Under the pieces are notes generated by a model. The model ran no database searches, was not told the DNA's origin, and saw nothing but the letters and a program-made list of their open reading frames with translations. Position numbers and translations under genes: made by a program. A stretch of DNA of 21,838 nucleotides from a virus, in the IMG/VR virus record IMGVR_UViG_3300025666_000050, positions 1-21,838 of that record; one strand, given 5' to 3'. Below, piece after piece: positions 13,590 through 21,838 of this stretch (the first letter of the stretch is position 1; every line of letters begins with the position of its first letter).

Positions 13590-16500
13590 TTAGTTTAGGT
13601 CTTTCACTACCTCTCTGTAGCGTTTACCATATAGCTTACCTGCATGGAGATAGTTCATTATCATGTCTGTCTCCTTCACCATACGCTCCTGTGGATCATC
13701 ATTATACTTATTTGTAGTTCGTATCTCTTCAATAACCTCATCAAGTGTAGCAGTACTTGAGTAACCAAAGCGCTCAGCCATAAGAGGCCAAGCTAGATCA
13801 GCATTTGCCTTCTCATTCCTGTCAAGCCTCTCAACACGTCCACGCTGGTATCCCATAAAGAGTGCAGCTGAGTCACCCTCCATCTCGTACATAGCATCAA
13901 GCTCTTCTACAGCCATCTCCTTAGCTATAGATACCTTGTCACTTATCATATCTTTCAAGAAGCGTTTCTGCTCATCTATAGACATGACTTGGTATCCTGG
14001 ATCTTTCAACACTTGCTCAGAGATAACAAAAGCAAGATTACCCTGTAGGATCTGCTCTGTCATAAGAGTTACAGCTGTGTTCTTCTCTCTGTAGGGATTG
14101 TACAGAGTAAAGGGGTCAAGCTGTAGACGTGTAATCTCACGCTGTAGGTCATTCTTAATAGGCTTACTAGCAAAACCTGTAAGCTGTTTAAGCAGAGGGT
14201 CTAAGGCACGAATAGGTCCATCACCAAACACATCAAAGCGTAGGGCATCGTAGCCTAGACCTGCACGGTCAGCTTCTTTGTTGTACTTTGATTGGTAATT
14301 GACTGCTGTAGAGCTACGGAAGAACTCAAGCATACCCTTCTCACCATTGTTTGCTGCAGGAAAGTCAGGCAGCTGACGTGTGATACGGCGGAACAAACCC
14401 AGTTGCATGTTAATAGGAAATTCTACATCATGCTCTGCCATGTTTGTGTAAGACATTAACCCATCACGTGTCTCTGGGAAGTAGGTAGAGAGCGGGTCAA
14501 ACTGACCATAGAAGTCCTTGACTGCAGCAGCAGGGTAAGTGAAAGCAGAAAAGTAATCGCCTACCTCTTCATATACAGCCGTCCAGATGCCTGTGTTTGA
14601 CGCCTTACTTATCTTAGTAACGAGTCCACTATTAGGGCGGAACTCACTACCAACCAACAGCTTAAGAGAATCTTTTACAAAGGCGTCTGTATCACCATCC
14701 CACTCAGAGAAAGCTGTATTAGGTAGCTTAGTAGGTAGACCCTCCATAGCACGTGCTACTTGGTGCATGATGAAAGCGTTGTAGGCCTGTGGGCCAAGTG
14801 CAGCCTGTGCATCCTTACGTGTTCTACCATCCTCCCACTCAAACCAGTCACGATCATTAGCTACATTTGCTTGCTGCACTTTCAAGTGGCCTAATCCTAC
14901 AACAGCACCTGTCATAGCCTTGGCAAACTCTTTATCTGCAATATCTCTACCTGTAGCTAAACGCCTAGCAATAGTCAGACCTGTGTAATCACTAATGTGT
15001 TTTGCCTGTGAAGCAAGATAGCGAGGAAAAGGGATCAATGCTGTAAGACCAGTACGAGTAATAATATCTACTGCAACTTTAGCTGCTTTGCTCTCAGCGC
15101 TAGACCCTTTACCACCCAAGCGTTTCTGGAAGGTAAACTCTAAGCTCTCGTCTAGTGCATCCCGAAGAATATCATCTGGTAGCTCAGCTATTGTACCCTT
15201 CTCTAGCATATCCATAACGCTAGTGCCTATCTTAGGATCATTAAGACGCTTTAGTGAACGATCAATAGAGCCTACAACTACCGCCTTCTTGAATACGTGA
15301 TCCGATACTGTGTTTAGCTTGTTAAAGAAACCACCTACTTTAGCCCATCCTGTATCCGCAGTAGTACCTGCTTCTGCCTGTGCTGCTTGGTAGAATACTT
15401 TAGCCATCTTCTCAGGGGCAACGTCTGTTAACATTGTAGTAACAGCGTCTGCAACGTAGGCGTCTTTAGTCAAATATGCCATTACATCTGCTGCACCCTG
15501 CAAGCCTTCATATGTATCCGTTTTACCACGAACCTTACGTACAAGGTTGATATTCACTTGGTCAACCATATCTATCACACCCATAGCAACACCAAAGATG
15601 TTGTTACGCATTGTAGTGGTAGGCTGGGATGTCATCAAGGCTCTACGTAAGTCTTCAAACCCCCGCAAAAAACGATAACTTTTGCCTGCAATACCGCCAC
15701 CCTGTTCTTGAGCCTCCATTAGCTCCTTGGCATCCGCACCACTAAGGCGTGACATACCCTGCTCATACAGAGCATCAAGCTTTGCTTTAAACTTGTCAGC
15801 ATCAACAGGCTTAACTGTACCACCTAAGTTATTCTTTAGGTTCTTCTGACCTACCAAGATCTTAGCAGCCTCTGATACTTCAGCAGCATAGACAGCTGAC
15901 AGCTCACGTGGACTCAAGCCATACTCTTTACGTACACGATCAAAGATCTCTCTAGCAGTACCGCTACCACCTGGAGTCTCCATAACATTAGCAAGTTGCT
16001 CTGTGATACGAACACCTTTACCTGGTTTAATCTTTAGCTCTTCTGCTAGATCAAATGCAGCTGCACCTAAGATCTGTATCTTCTTACGGTCAAGACCAGC
16101 TATAAGTCCATCAGGAAGGTCTGCACTTAGGATGTCTACCTTAGCCTTCATACCCTCATCGACAAGCTTAGGATCAATAGCGAATAGCATCTTGCCAATT
16201 ACTTCATCAGCAAGCTCTTTCTTTTCTTTGTTCTTAGATACAACATCCAGCTTAATCTTAGCCTTCTCTGCAGCCTCTGCAATACGATCTGCCTGTGCCT
16301 GACGCCCTTTATCAAATGTATCTACAAGCTTATTAGCACCGCTCTTCTGTAAGGCAGCAGCACCTACGTTAACACCAAAACCTAGAGTACCACCGATAGC
16401 ACCAGCAGCAGCTACATTCTTGTAGTTGATGTCATACTCTTCCTCAATGGTATCACCAGCGTCTGCCTTAGTAGCCTCTAGACCAAGCTGAGATCCAGCA

Positions 16501-17039
16501 GCTACACTGCCATCTAACAGACCGCCCAGCGCAGCACGTTTCAGGTACTTCTTAGCAGCAGCACGTACAGCAACCTGAGCAGCAGCCTTACTGCCCTGAA
16601 CAGCTGCAGCACCTGCACCACCAGTAAACATACCTGCAACAACAGAACCTACAGTACTAGGGGCAGTTGCAGCACCAGTTACATAATCACGTACAGCCTT
16701 ACCGTGGTCATCCCAGATACCTTCACCATCTGCGTTATCAAATGCAAAGAGTAGACGCCCGTATGCTTGCTTATGATCTTCTGGTGTTTTGTCATCCTTG
16801 ATGTAGCTGAAGTCTTTAGCCATACTAACTTCGTTTGTATTAGCCCAGCGGAAGTGTTCTAGCACCTCGTTAACTACATCCTCACCATTCATATTAGCGA
16901 AGTCTTCGTCTGTATAACCCTTACGGTTAGACTTAAGGAAGGTAACACTGTCCTCAATGAAGTCTACATCAGAGGCGAAGTCTGAGAGCTTCTTGCCCCG
17001 CATGTTTTCCTCTGTGTAGTACTGTTTAGTAGTAGCCAT
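13590..17039 (-). CDS. Large internal-virion-like structural protein (1149 aa)
   Basis: The largest gene of the window and the last of the leftward operon. The first 110 residues are polar and helical. Residues about 116-150, 168-186 and 207-230 are Gly/Ala-rich and hydrophobic (SVVAGMFTGGAGAAAV, AAAGAIGGTLGFGVNVGAAA), with basic KKYLKR between, like membrane-inserting segments. Most of the rest is long, helical and charged. Such size, layout and place among virion genes fit the ejected internal core proteins of podoviruses (T7 gp16 role): they leave the capsid and form a channel across the cell envelope. No transglycosylase motif was seen; the lysozyme-like domain is in the gene at 20132. 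GGGAG precedes the ATG. Function is inferred, not recognised by family. Confidence 0.75.
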   Translation of the reverse strand: MATTKQYYTEENMRGKKLSDFASDVDFIEDSVTFLKSNRKGYTDEDFANMNGEDVVNEVLEHFRWANTNEVSMAKDFSYIKDDKTPEDHKQAYGRLLFAFDNADGEGIWDDHGKAVRDYVTGAATAPSTVGSVVAGMFTGGAGAAAVQGSKAAAQVAVRAAAKKYLKRAALGGLLDGSVAAGSQLGLEATKADAGDTIEEEYDINYKNVAAAGAIGGTLGFGVNVGAAALQKSGANKLVDTFDKGRQAQADRIAEAAEKAKIKLDVVSKNKEKKELADEVIGKMLFAIDPKLVDEGMKAKVDILSADLPDGLIAGLDRKKIQILGAAAFDLAEELKIKPGKGVRITEQLANVMETPGGSGTAREIFDRVRKEYGLSPRELSAVYAAEVSEAAKILVGQKNLKNNLGGTVKPVDADKFKAKLDALYEQGMSRLSGADAKELMEAQEQGGGIAGKSYRFLRGFEDLRRALMTSQPTTTMRNNIFGVAMGVIDMVDQVNINLVRKVRGKTDTYEGLQGAADVMAYLTKDAYVADAVTTMLTDVAPEKMAKVFYQAAQAEAGTTADTGWAKVGGFFNKLNTVSDHVFKKAVVVGSIDRSLKRLNDPKIGTSVMDMLEKGTIAELPDDILRDALDESLEFTFQKRLGGKGSSAESKAAKVAVDIITRTGLTALIPFPRYLASQAKHISDYTGLTIARRLATGRDIADKEFAKAMTGAVVGLGHLKVQQANVANDRDWFEWEDGRTRKDAQAALGPQAYNAFIMHQVARAMEGLPTKLPNTAFSEWDGDTDAFVKDSLKLLVGSEFRPNSGLVTKISKASNTGIWTAVYEEVGDYFSAFTYPAAAVKDFYGQFDPLSTYFPETRDGLMSYTNMAEHDVEFPINMQLGLFRRITRQLPDFPAANNGEKGMLEFFRSSTAVNYQSKYNKEADRAGLGYDALRFDVFGDGPIRALDPLLKQLTGFASKPIKNDLQREITRLQLDPFTLYNPYREKNTAVTLMTEQILQGNLAFVISEQVLKDPGYQVMSIDEQKRFLKDMISDKVSIAKEMAVEELDAMYEMEGDSAALFMGYQRGRVERLDRNEKANADLAWPLMAERFGYSSTATLDEVIEEIRTTNKYNDDPQERMVKETDMIMNYLHAGKLYGKRYREVVKDLN

Positions 17040-17041
17040 TC

Positions 17042-19132
17042 TTAGCTCCCGTAGCCAATGTGCAGAGTAGATGCTATAAGGTCAATGTCTTGGTCTGTAA
17101 GTTCTAAGCCTGACTGCGTTAAGAAATCTTCTTCTTTCTCTAAGTAATCATACAACCATTGCTTAGCAACTTCTTTACTTGGGAAGGATCTTCCTTCTTT
17201 CATAACAGTATCAAGCGCTCCGTAGGTCAGTATCTCAAAAGGCACTCCCTCAGGGACCATCTCTAAGTTCTTCAGAGGCTCCTTACCTGCAGGGTCTGCT
17301 TCAAAGTCTGCACTAAACTGACTAGCAAACTCTAGGATCTCATCACCTGTAGGTAGTGGTGCTTCTGGTACTTTAAACTCTGGGAAGGTTTTACGTACCC
17401 ACGCACCGAATAGATCCCCAAGGCTTACATCTCGTGATGCACCGTCTCTACCTGCAGCTACTGCATCTTTTAAAGAAGGTCCACCTAAAACAGTACCAAG
17501 AGCTTCGCCTGCTCCTACATCCATAGAAGGCCTACCTCTTCCTGCTCTAATAGCATCCTTTAGAGGTTTCATAGAAGAAGCAATACTATCACCCATAGAC
17601 TTAACTGGTCCTTCAAGAGCATCAGCTACTGGACTTACTAGACCTTCCATAAACTCTTTTACAGATACTGGATTGGAGATAGGCTCTAGTAATTCTTCAG
17701 CAGTTAATTTGCCTGAACGTTCAGATGCTAACTCACGATTACGAAGGGCTGTTTCATTAGCTATATCTTCAGCTGTTTGCGTTTTGCTAGATGAACTACT
17801 AACAACAGGCTCAGGCACAGATGAATTATTTCTTTTTATAAGATTTTCTACTAAGGAGCTAGGTTGTGTACGGGATTCAGGTGGTCCTTTTACAACGGCT
17901 GGATCAGCGGGTTGTGGTCCTGTAAGTTCCATCTCTCTTTGAAGATTTTCTAGATCTGATAGGTTGTTGTTTTCTGATGTTACACCTTCACTTGTTACAA
18001 CAGGATCAGCAGCCTCCCCATCTGTGACTTCTGCACCAAGTATAGCTTCAATAGTCTCCATGGTAACTTCGCCTGTCTCTCTTACAGACTCTAGGATAAG
18101 CTCCACAGCCTTACCTGACTTAACAGCCTCAGAGAAATTACTTAACTCATCTACTGTGTTAATCTCAGCACGTACTGCACTAAGAGCCATGTCACGCATA
18201 CCCCTAGTATTGAAGCCTATGCTCATACCTTTATTGATAAGCTGTTTCTCAAGCTGACCAAACTTACCTGCACCAGACTCAATAAAGGTAGCTAGGTTTG
18301 TTTCATTAACGTTTTTATTGTTAGAGTCTCCTAGAGCCAGCCGTATGGCTGCTGAATTTGCATCAGTCACTGTTGCATCTGGATCAGTTAAGTCCAGCAT
18401 AGTGCGATAGAGACTGCTCCTAGAGTTGCTTAGCGTGGTATTGAAAGATGAAGATGTGTAGTCTGTGTTAGGCAGTACAAAAGCACCAGTACGTGTTACG
18501 TTGTTGAGAGGCTTACCCTTAACACCACCTTGTGCAGCAAACATATTAAGATCTTCTACAGATGTACCCATCACCTGCATCTGATTAGCAATCTTCTCAG
18601 CAGAAGAACGTGGGTCTAACATTAGTACCCCTGCTACTGCCTTAGCAAAGGAGCTTTGCTGGTGTGCATCACTCTTATTACTAGGATCTGCAGCCAAGTT
18701 CTTTGCATAACCCATGTGGATTTGACGCATAGCATCTGTAGCTGTCATACCCTCAGGTAGAGAGAAGTCTTTTGGCAGAGATAGACCTGTAAGTAAAGTA
18801 TCACGGTTAACAGCATTAGGGTCAAGACCAACCTTCTTAAATGCTTCTCTAGCTTCTATGCTCTTACTATAGATGTCCTTCATATCGTAGTTCTGAGCGA
18901 GGGCTACAAACTCTGCTTCTGATATGTTGAACTCAGTGTTCATGACTTTCATCAACTCAAGATCAGCGTCTACATCAGCATTAGCCTTCATGAACTTGGG
19001 TTGCCAAGCCTTAGCTGTATCCATCATGTTGTCTACGTATTTGTTTTGTTCCTTACGGCGTTCTTTAATGCCTTCAGACAGCTCTGTACCAAAGCCCTTA
19101 CTAAACCCTGCTGCAAATGCACTCCATGCCAT
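17042..19132 (-). CDS. 696-aa virion protein, internal-protein type
   Basis: The N-terminus MAWSAFAAGFSKGFGTELSEGIKERRK is short and Gly/Phe/Ala-rich, followed by a charged helix, a type of start I associate with structural proteins of marine phages. Residues 1-390 look helical; about 390-480 is a Pro/Ser/Glu-rich linker likely disordered (includes SSSSSK), and the C-terminal 200 residues have an internal 30-residue duplication (LKDA[IV]xAGR...). It has no catalytic motif or membrane helix. GAAGGAAG lies ahead of the ATG; the stop is 2 bases before the next gene. It is probably a second internal or tail-core component that works with the 1149-aa protein. Confidence 0.7.
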   Translation of the reverse strand: MAWSAFAAGFSKGFGTELSEGIKERRKEQNKYVDNMMDTAKAWQPKFMKANADVDADLELMKVMNTEFNISEAEFVALAQNYDMKDIYSKSIEAREAFKKVGLDPNAVNRDTLLTGLSLPKDFSLPEGMTATDAMRQIHMGYAKNLAADPSNKSDAHQQSSFAKAVAGVLMLDPRSSAEKIANQMQVMGTSVEDLNMFAAQGGVKGKPLNNVTRTGAFVLPNTDYTSSSFNTTLSNSRSSLYRTMLDLTDPDATVTDANSAAIRLALGDSNNKNVNETNLATFIESGAGKFGQLEKQLINKGMSIGFNTRGMRDMALSAVRAEINTVDELSNFSEAVKSGKAVELILESVRETGEVTMETIEAILGAEVTDGEAADPVVTSEGVTSENNNLSDLENLQREMELTGPQPADPAVVKGPPESRTQPSSLVENLIKRNNSSVPEPVVSSSSSKTQTAEDIANETALRNRELASERSGKLTAEELLEPISNPVSVKEFMEGLVSPVADALEGPVKSMGDSIASSMKPLKDAIRAGRGRPSMDVGAGEALGTVLGGPSLKDAVAAGRDGASRDVSLGDLFGAWVRKTFPEFKVPEAPLPTGDEILEFASQFSADFEADPAGKEPLKNLEMVPEGVPFEILTYGALDTVMKEGRSFPSKEVAKQWLYDYLEKEEDFLTQSGLELTDQDIDLIASTLHIGYGS
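17384..17563 (-). repeat. Internal 90-bp (30-aa) duplication in the 696-aa gene
   Basis: Two adjacent units, 17563 down to 17474 and 17473 down to 17384, encode LKDAIRAGRGRPSMDVGAG and LKDAVAAGRDGASRDVSLG followed by aligned Gly-rich residues. The similarity is clear at protein level and partial at DNA level, so it is an old duplication. Confidence 0.65.
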
Positions 19133-19134
19133 GA

Positions 19135-19698
19135 TTAAACTTCCTTCGCCATGAGACCTGTAGGAGCAGGCGCTTCTTCAGTCATTGTTTCTTCTGTGTC
19201 CATGTCATCTGCAGTAAGTTCTTCTACTACATCTTCCTGTATTTCTACACCGGGATCGTTTGGTGTTGCCTTCTTACCCTGCGCTATTTTAGCCTGCAGT
19301 TTAGCGGCAAGAATCTCCATACGTTGCTTCTTAGCCTCTGCATCCTTATCACGGTAATCGTCCATGGTATTCTTATAGTCAAGCCCTGCTGCATCAGCGA
19401 TAGCTGTCAGGTTAATAATCATGAGAGGCTTTAGCAGTAGCTTTACATCTACAGAGTGAATGCCATCCATAATACCACTAGATAACATAGAGTCAACTAC
19501 AACGCTTACGGGAATACCCAAGTCAAGCATAGTTAGAACTTCGCCCTGTGCATCTACATCACCCAGCTTCTTTAGATAATGCTCAAGAGCATCCATAGGA
19601 TCTGCATACATAGGAGGGTTTTCCCATGGAGCGTTCTTGGGTTCGTCTGTTAAAGACTGACCTGGGATAGGGCCATCAAAGAGTGTAGTTGCAGCCAT
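19135..19698 (-). CDS. 187-aa structural-type protein (PIPGQSLT family)
   Basis: Begins MAATTLFDGPIPGQSLTDEP, then NAPWENPPMYADPMDALEHYLKKL. This opening, a Pro-rich clamp followed by a helical domain with HSVDVKLLLKPLMIINLTAIAD, is one I recall from virion structural proteins shared by cyanophages and other marine phages, where its exact job is unknown. The last 45 residues are acidic and probably unstructured (VVEELTADDMDTEETMTEE). A TAAGG site precedes the ATG. It ends 2 bases before the 696-aa gene. Confidence 0.75.
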   Translation of the reverse strand: MAATTLFDGPIPGQSLTDEPKNAPWENPPMYADPMDALEHYLKKLGDVDAQGEVLTMLDLGIPVSVVVDSMLSSGIMDGIHSVDVKLLLKPLMIINLTAIADAAGLDYKNTMDDYRDKDAEAKKQRMEILAAKLQAKIAQGKKATPNDPGVEIQEDVVEELTADDMDTEETMTEEAPAPTGLMAKEV

Positions 19699-19709
19699 TA
19701 TAATATACC

Positions 19710-20132
19710 TTACTTAGTGAAACCTGCGCCAAAGTATAAACCTACAATGGCGGAAACGATGTGTGTGTCTAGGGGTGTGATAACGAAGCCTCTAGCAGCC
19801 TGCCATTTAACTGTACCGTCACCACCGAAGATCCAGTTAAACAAACCGCCCTGCACTTCAGTGTAGCCTACGATAACGCTTACCTCAGGATACCATACAG
19901 CGACAGCCTTTGGCAAGACTATAATTGAGAAGATTGCAGATAGAGCAATAAGCCTACGTGTCCACGCAAAGTGCTTGTCAGTCTTGCCAGCGTTACGTGC
20001 TTCAGTTACACCACCGATAAGTAGCTTCTGTTGCTCTGCTTTGTTCTTAGCATTCTGCCCTATCATAGACATAACTCCACCTAACACGGTAGAGAACAGC
20101 ATTGTGATAAGTTCTAGGGGTAGGCCGAACAT
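19710..20132 (-). CDS. 140-aa membrane protein with three helices, holin candidate
   Basis: Hydrophobic segments lie at about residues 6-24 (LELITMLFSTVLGGVMSMI), 61-78 (LIALSAIFSIIVLPKAVA) and 122-137 (DTHIVSAIVGLYFGAGF). A basic loop (KNKAEQQK, ARNAGKTDKHFAWTRR) follows the first and a Trp/Gly-rich loop (GGLFNWIFGGDGTVKW) lies before the third. Three helices, small size and place next to a lysozyme-like gene fit a holin, which opens the membrane at lysis. But its place inside a virion operon also fits a virion membrane component. The start shares a base with the upstream stop (TAATG). Confidence 0.75.
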   Translation of the reverse strand: MFGLPLELITMLFSTVLGGVMSMIGQNAKNKAEQQKLLIGGVTEARNAGKTDKHFAWTRRLIALSAIFSIIVLPKAVAVWYPEVSVIVGYTEVQGGLFNWIFGGDGTVKWQAARGFVITPLDTHIVSAIVGLYFGAGFTK

Positions 20133-21247
20133 TAATCACGAGCCTTAGGTCTAGATGTTCTTATAGGGTCTGTACGGTCAGAAAACTCAACGCCTATCTC
20201 AGAGCCAATCTCTGTGATGATGTTATTCAGATCAGAGTTAGAAAGCTTTTTGAAGCCCTCCCATTCATTGCGCATTTCTGTTCTAGCAGAACTTAATGTA
20301 CCTTTAGCTCTATCCTTAATCCTGTGTATTGCTTGGTATGCTGCTAATGAATCTTGAGTAGCTTCGTCAAAAAGAGTGTCATCTGTAATGCCTAGCTTAT
20401 CAAATACACCCCTCTTTTTTAAGTCTCTTAAGGTAGATCCTATAAACTGGTATTTACCTATAGCGGTAGTATTTTCATTATGCTTATTTTTGTTGTGCTT
20501 ATGAAACTCGCCATCTGCTTTAACTAGATCTAAAACGTCAGACATTTTCATGTTAGTAATATCGGTACCTTTCCACGGTGTGTTTGTGGTTTCTGCATCA
20601 GCAAATAGAGTAGAGTAACTACCTGCTTCTTTCTCTTTTAAAGCAGCCCTAAATAAGGAATTAGGAGCCATAAAAGCATAACCACTTTCACTGGCAAGAC
20701 CCATATCATCATCCGATAAACCTGTCATAGATTCTGGTCTAGCCTTAGGGCGAGGACTACTCATCAAGCCATTGCCTGTATCTGCAGGCTCTTCAACAGC
20801 TACTTCTGGCATAGGCTTTGCAGTAGTTTTAGAGGGCTTAACAATAGAGGTATCAGCTACCTGCTCAAGCTCTGGCTCACCTAACGCAGGAGCCGTATCA
20901 CTGGTAAAAGTCAGCGGTTCAGGCTGTGAGGACAAACCTGCTTCTGACAGAAAGCTAGACACGTCTATATCTTCAGGTTTAGGTAAGGGCTTAGATGACC
21001 TACGCATAACCTTAGACTGATACGAGTCCAATGCTTCTGTACGCTTCTGCTCAAGATAACCCAGCAGGTCTGTGATTACGTCACCATCATTAGCTTTTAC
21101 TTCAGGTTTATCAAACATGCCGCCCGTAGGTGCCGCCTCACCACCCTCTTTTTTAGGTGCAAACTTAGCATCACGCTCAGCTATGATCTGTTGCATGAGT
21201 TTTCTGATGTCGTTGGCTGCGGCATTTCCGCCTGTTAGACTTGTCAT
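20132..21247 (-). CDS. Virion protein with lysozyme-like C-terminal domain (371 aa)
   Basis: From ATG at 21247: residues 1-190 are a low-complexity, Pro/Glu/Ser-rich region with charged helices and a short SPRPKARPES motif that recurs as SRPKARD at the very end. Residues about 195-345 look like a muramidase or transglycosylase fold: KEKEAGSYSTLF (204-215, candidate catalytic Glu205/Glu207), MKMSDVLDLV, AIGKYQFIGSTLRDL (262-276) and FDEATQDSLAAYQAI (293-307), the GxYQFIxxTL...FdxxTQDxLA pattern of phage lysozymes. It probably opens peptidoglycan during entry as part of the virion; an endolysin is the alternative. A GTG start at 21292 would give 386 aa. Confidence 0.75.
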   Translation of the reverse strand: MTSLTGGNAAANDIRKLMQQIIAERDAKFAPKKEGGEAAPTGGMFDKPEVKANDGDVITDLLGYLEQKRTEALDSYQSKVMRRSSKPLPKPEDIDVSSFLSEAGLSSQPEPLTFTSDTAPALGEPELEQVADTSIVKPSKTTAKPMPEVAVEEPADTGNGLMSSPRPKARPESMTGLSDDDMGLASESGYAFMAPNSLFRAALKEKEAGSYSTLFADAETTNTPWKGTDITNMKMSDVLDLVKADGEFHKHNKNKHNENTTAIGKYQFIGSTLRDLKKRGVFDKLGITDDTLFDEATQDSLAAYQAIHRIKDRAKGTLSSARTEMRNEWEGFKKLSNSDLNNIITEIGSEIGVEFSDRTDPIRTSRPKARD

Positions 21248-21256
21248 TAGTATTGT

Positions 21257-21260
21257 TCCT
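21257..21260 (-). promoter_or_regulatory. Ribosome binding site favouring the ATG at 21247
   Basis: AGGA lies nine bases ahead of ATG at 21247 on the minus strand. The alternative GTG at 21292 overlaps the upstream gene by 10 bases and has only a weak TTGGG ahead of it. Confidence 0.4.
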
Positions 21261-21282
21261 GCTGTTATAAAATAGTGGGCTT

Positions 21283-21838
21283 TTACTTCCACCCAAATAC
21301 ACCTTTAAGAATGGTTGGGCCTAGAGCGCCTATAATCGTACCCACACCTGTACCGCCAGCTACATCAATGTTAGCTTGGTCACTAAGTCTCTGGGATTCA
21401 TTCTGCATAGACTGAAGTGTAATACTTGCATCACGATCCAGTTGTTTCTGTGCTGCATTAAATACGAAGCTAACTAAGTCACGCTCTTCCTGTACAATAG
21501 CATTGTATGCTGCCATAGTGAACTCGTTAGATGACATAGCTGCATCACGGTTATTCTGGTTCTGTGCTGCAGTGGCTGCAGTAGTGATGGCCTGAGACCA
21601 TGCAGCGTTAGCCTGTGCAATAACTAAAGCGTTTGTAGAGTTGAACTGGTTACGTGCTTCTCTGGCAGTAGCATTGAACTGGTCAATAGAATTAGCCTCA
21701 CCAGCATTAAAACGGTTCATGCCATTGATCTGCTCATTGTTATGCAGAGCAACGTTAGCAGCAAGACTAGTGAAGAACTGGTCTGTCTGGTTCTGACTTG
21801 TAGCGTTAAACTGCTTAGATGCGTTGGCTGCTGCTGTA
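21283..21838 (-). CDS. Virion-type protein with 11-residue QFN repeats (5' end outside window)
   Basis: The frame stays open from the stop at 21283-21285 to the right edge, so the N-terminus is missing; the ATG at 21720 is internal. The visible 185 residues are rich in Ala, Asn, Gln and Ser. QF or RF followed by N recurs every 11 residues (QFNAT, QFF, RFNAG, QFNAT, QFNST), which predicts a long right-handed coiled coil. The C-terminus is different: GGTGVGTIIGALGPTILKGVFGWK, a Gly-rich hydrophobic segment that could insert in a membrane. By place in the virion operon it is a candidate internal core or tail protein. No family name can be given safely. Confidence 0.7.
   Translation of the reverse strand, partial: TAAANASKQFNATSQNQTDQFFTSLAANVALHNNEQINGMNRFNAGEANSIDQFNATAREARNQFNSTNALVIAQANAAWSQAITTAATAAQNQNNRDAAMSSNEFTMAAYNAIVQEERDLVSFVFNAAQKQLDRDASITLQSMQNESQRLSDQANIDVAGGTGVGTIIGALGPTILKGVFGWK
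21637..21813 (-). repeat. 11-residue (33-bp) periodic QFN motif
   Basis: Counting from the internal ATG at 21720 as residue 1, the aromatic pair falls at residues -30, -19, 3, 14 and 25 (with a decayed copy at -8). The exact 11-residue step is a hendecad, not chance spacing. The repeat continues towards and perhaps past the window edge. Confidence 0.65.

Noticed and set aside
19685-19700. TATATTATAAT on the minus strand as a -10 box for the 187-aa gene
   Set aside because: It overlaps the start codon, so transcription would begin inside the gene, and no -35 box is seen at a normal distance.
21283-21720. Complete 145-aa gene starting at the ATG at 21720
   Set aside because: The frame continues open to the window edge with the same 11-residue repeat, so the ATG is internal.

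Overview
The window is a gene-dense piece of a double-stranded DNA phage genome, almost certainly a marine short-tailed phage (podovirus) of the HMO-2011 type. Three things point there. The family A DNA polymerase carries a partial DnaJ-type zinc module (CxxCxGxG) between its exonuclease and polymerase halves, which I recall as a hallmark of HMO-2011-type phages. The gene set mixes T7-like parts (family A polymerase, DnaB-type helicase, endonuclease I) with typical marine-phage metabolic genes (thyX, B12-dependent ribonucleotide reductase, mazG-like, glutaredoxin, phoH). Structural genes lie on the opposite strand. Hosts of such phages are marine Alphaproteobacteria (SAR116, roseobacters, SAR11); the sequence alone does not say which. 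Family names rest on motifs read by eye and on memory; no search was run.

Layout. Positions 1-13555 are one rightward early/middle block in which nearly every stop codon overlaps the next start (ATGA, TAATG or TGATG). It begins inside a primase-type TOPRIM gene, then has a small ORF, an endonuclease VII-like nuclease, thyX, a run of small proteins (including a DUF3310 protein, a zinc ribbon and a two-helix membrane protein), a DnaB-type helicase and the DNA polymerase. A sigma70-like promoter sits in the 3' end of the polymerase gene, ahead of a 292-aa protein that may be the single-strand binding protein. Then come a PD-(D/E)XK exonuclease with four Fe-S-type cysteines, a DUF6447-like small protein, T7-type endonuclease I, two unknowns, a MazG-like protein, nrdJ, a DUF1289 protein, a glutaredoxin, two small ORFs, phoH, an HNH endonuclease with seven 15-residue repeats, and a 67-aa helical protein that resembles the Acb2 cyclic-nucleotide sponge family.

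Positions 13556-13589 hold a perfect 8-bp hairpin acting as a terminator between converging transcription units. Positions 13590-21838 are a leftward block of virion genes: an 1149-aa internal-virion-like protein with Gly/Ala-rich hydrophobic stretches, a 696-aa protein, a 187-aa structural-type protein, a three-helix membrane protein, a 371-aa protein with a lysozyme-like C-terminus, and the C-terminal part of a protein with an 11-residue QFN repeat that runs off the window.

How the parts fit: ThyX, NrdJ (with glutaredoxin as a possible reductant), the MazG-like protein and the nucleases supply and clean nucleotides for the primase/helicase/polymerase replisome; the exonuclease and two different junction-type nucleases process host DNA and replication intermediates; the leftward genes build the part of the virion that is probably injected with the DNA. 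There is no stretch over 300 bases without a gene, and I saw no tRNA, CRISPR array or insertion sequence.
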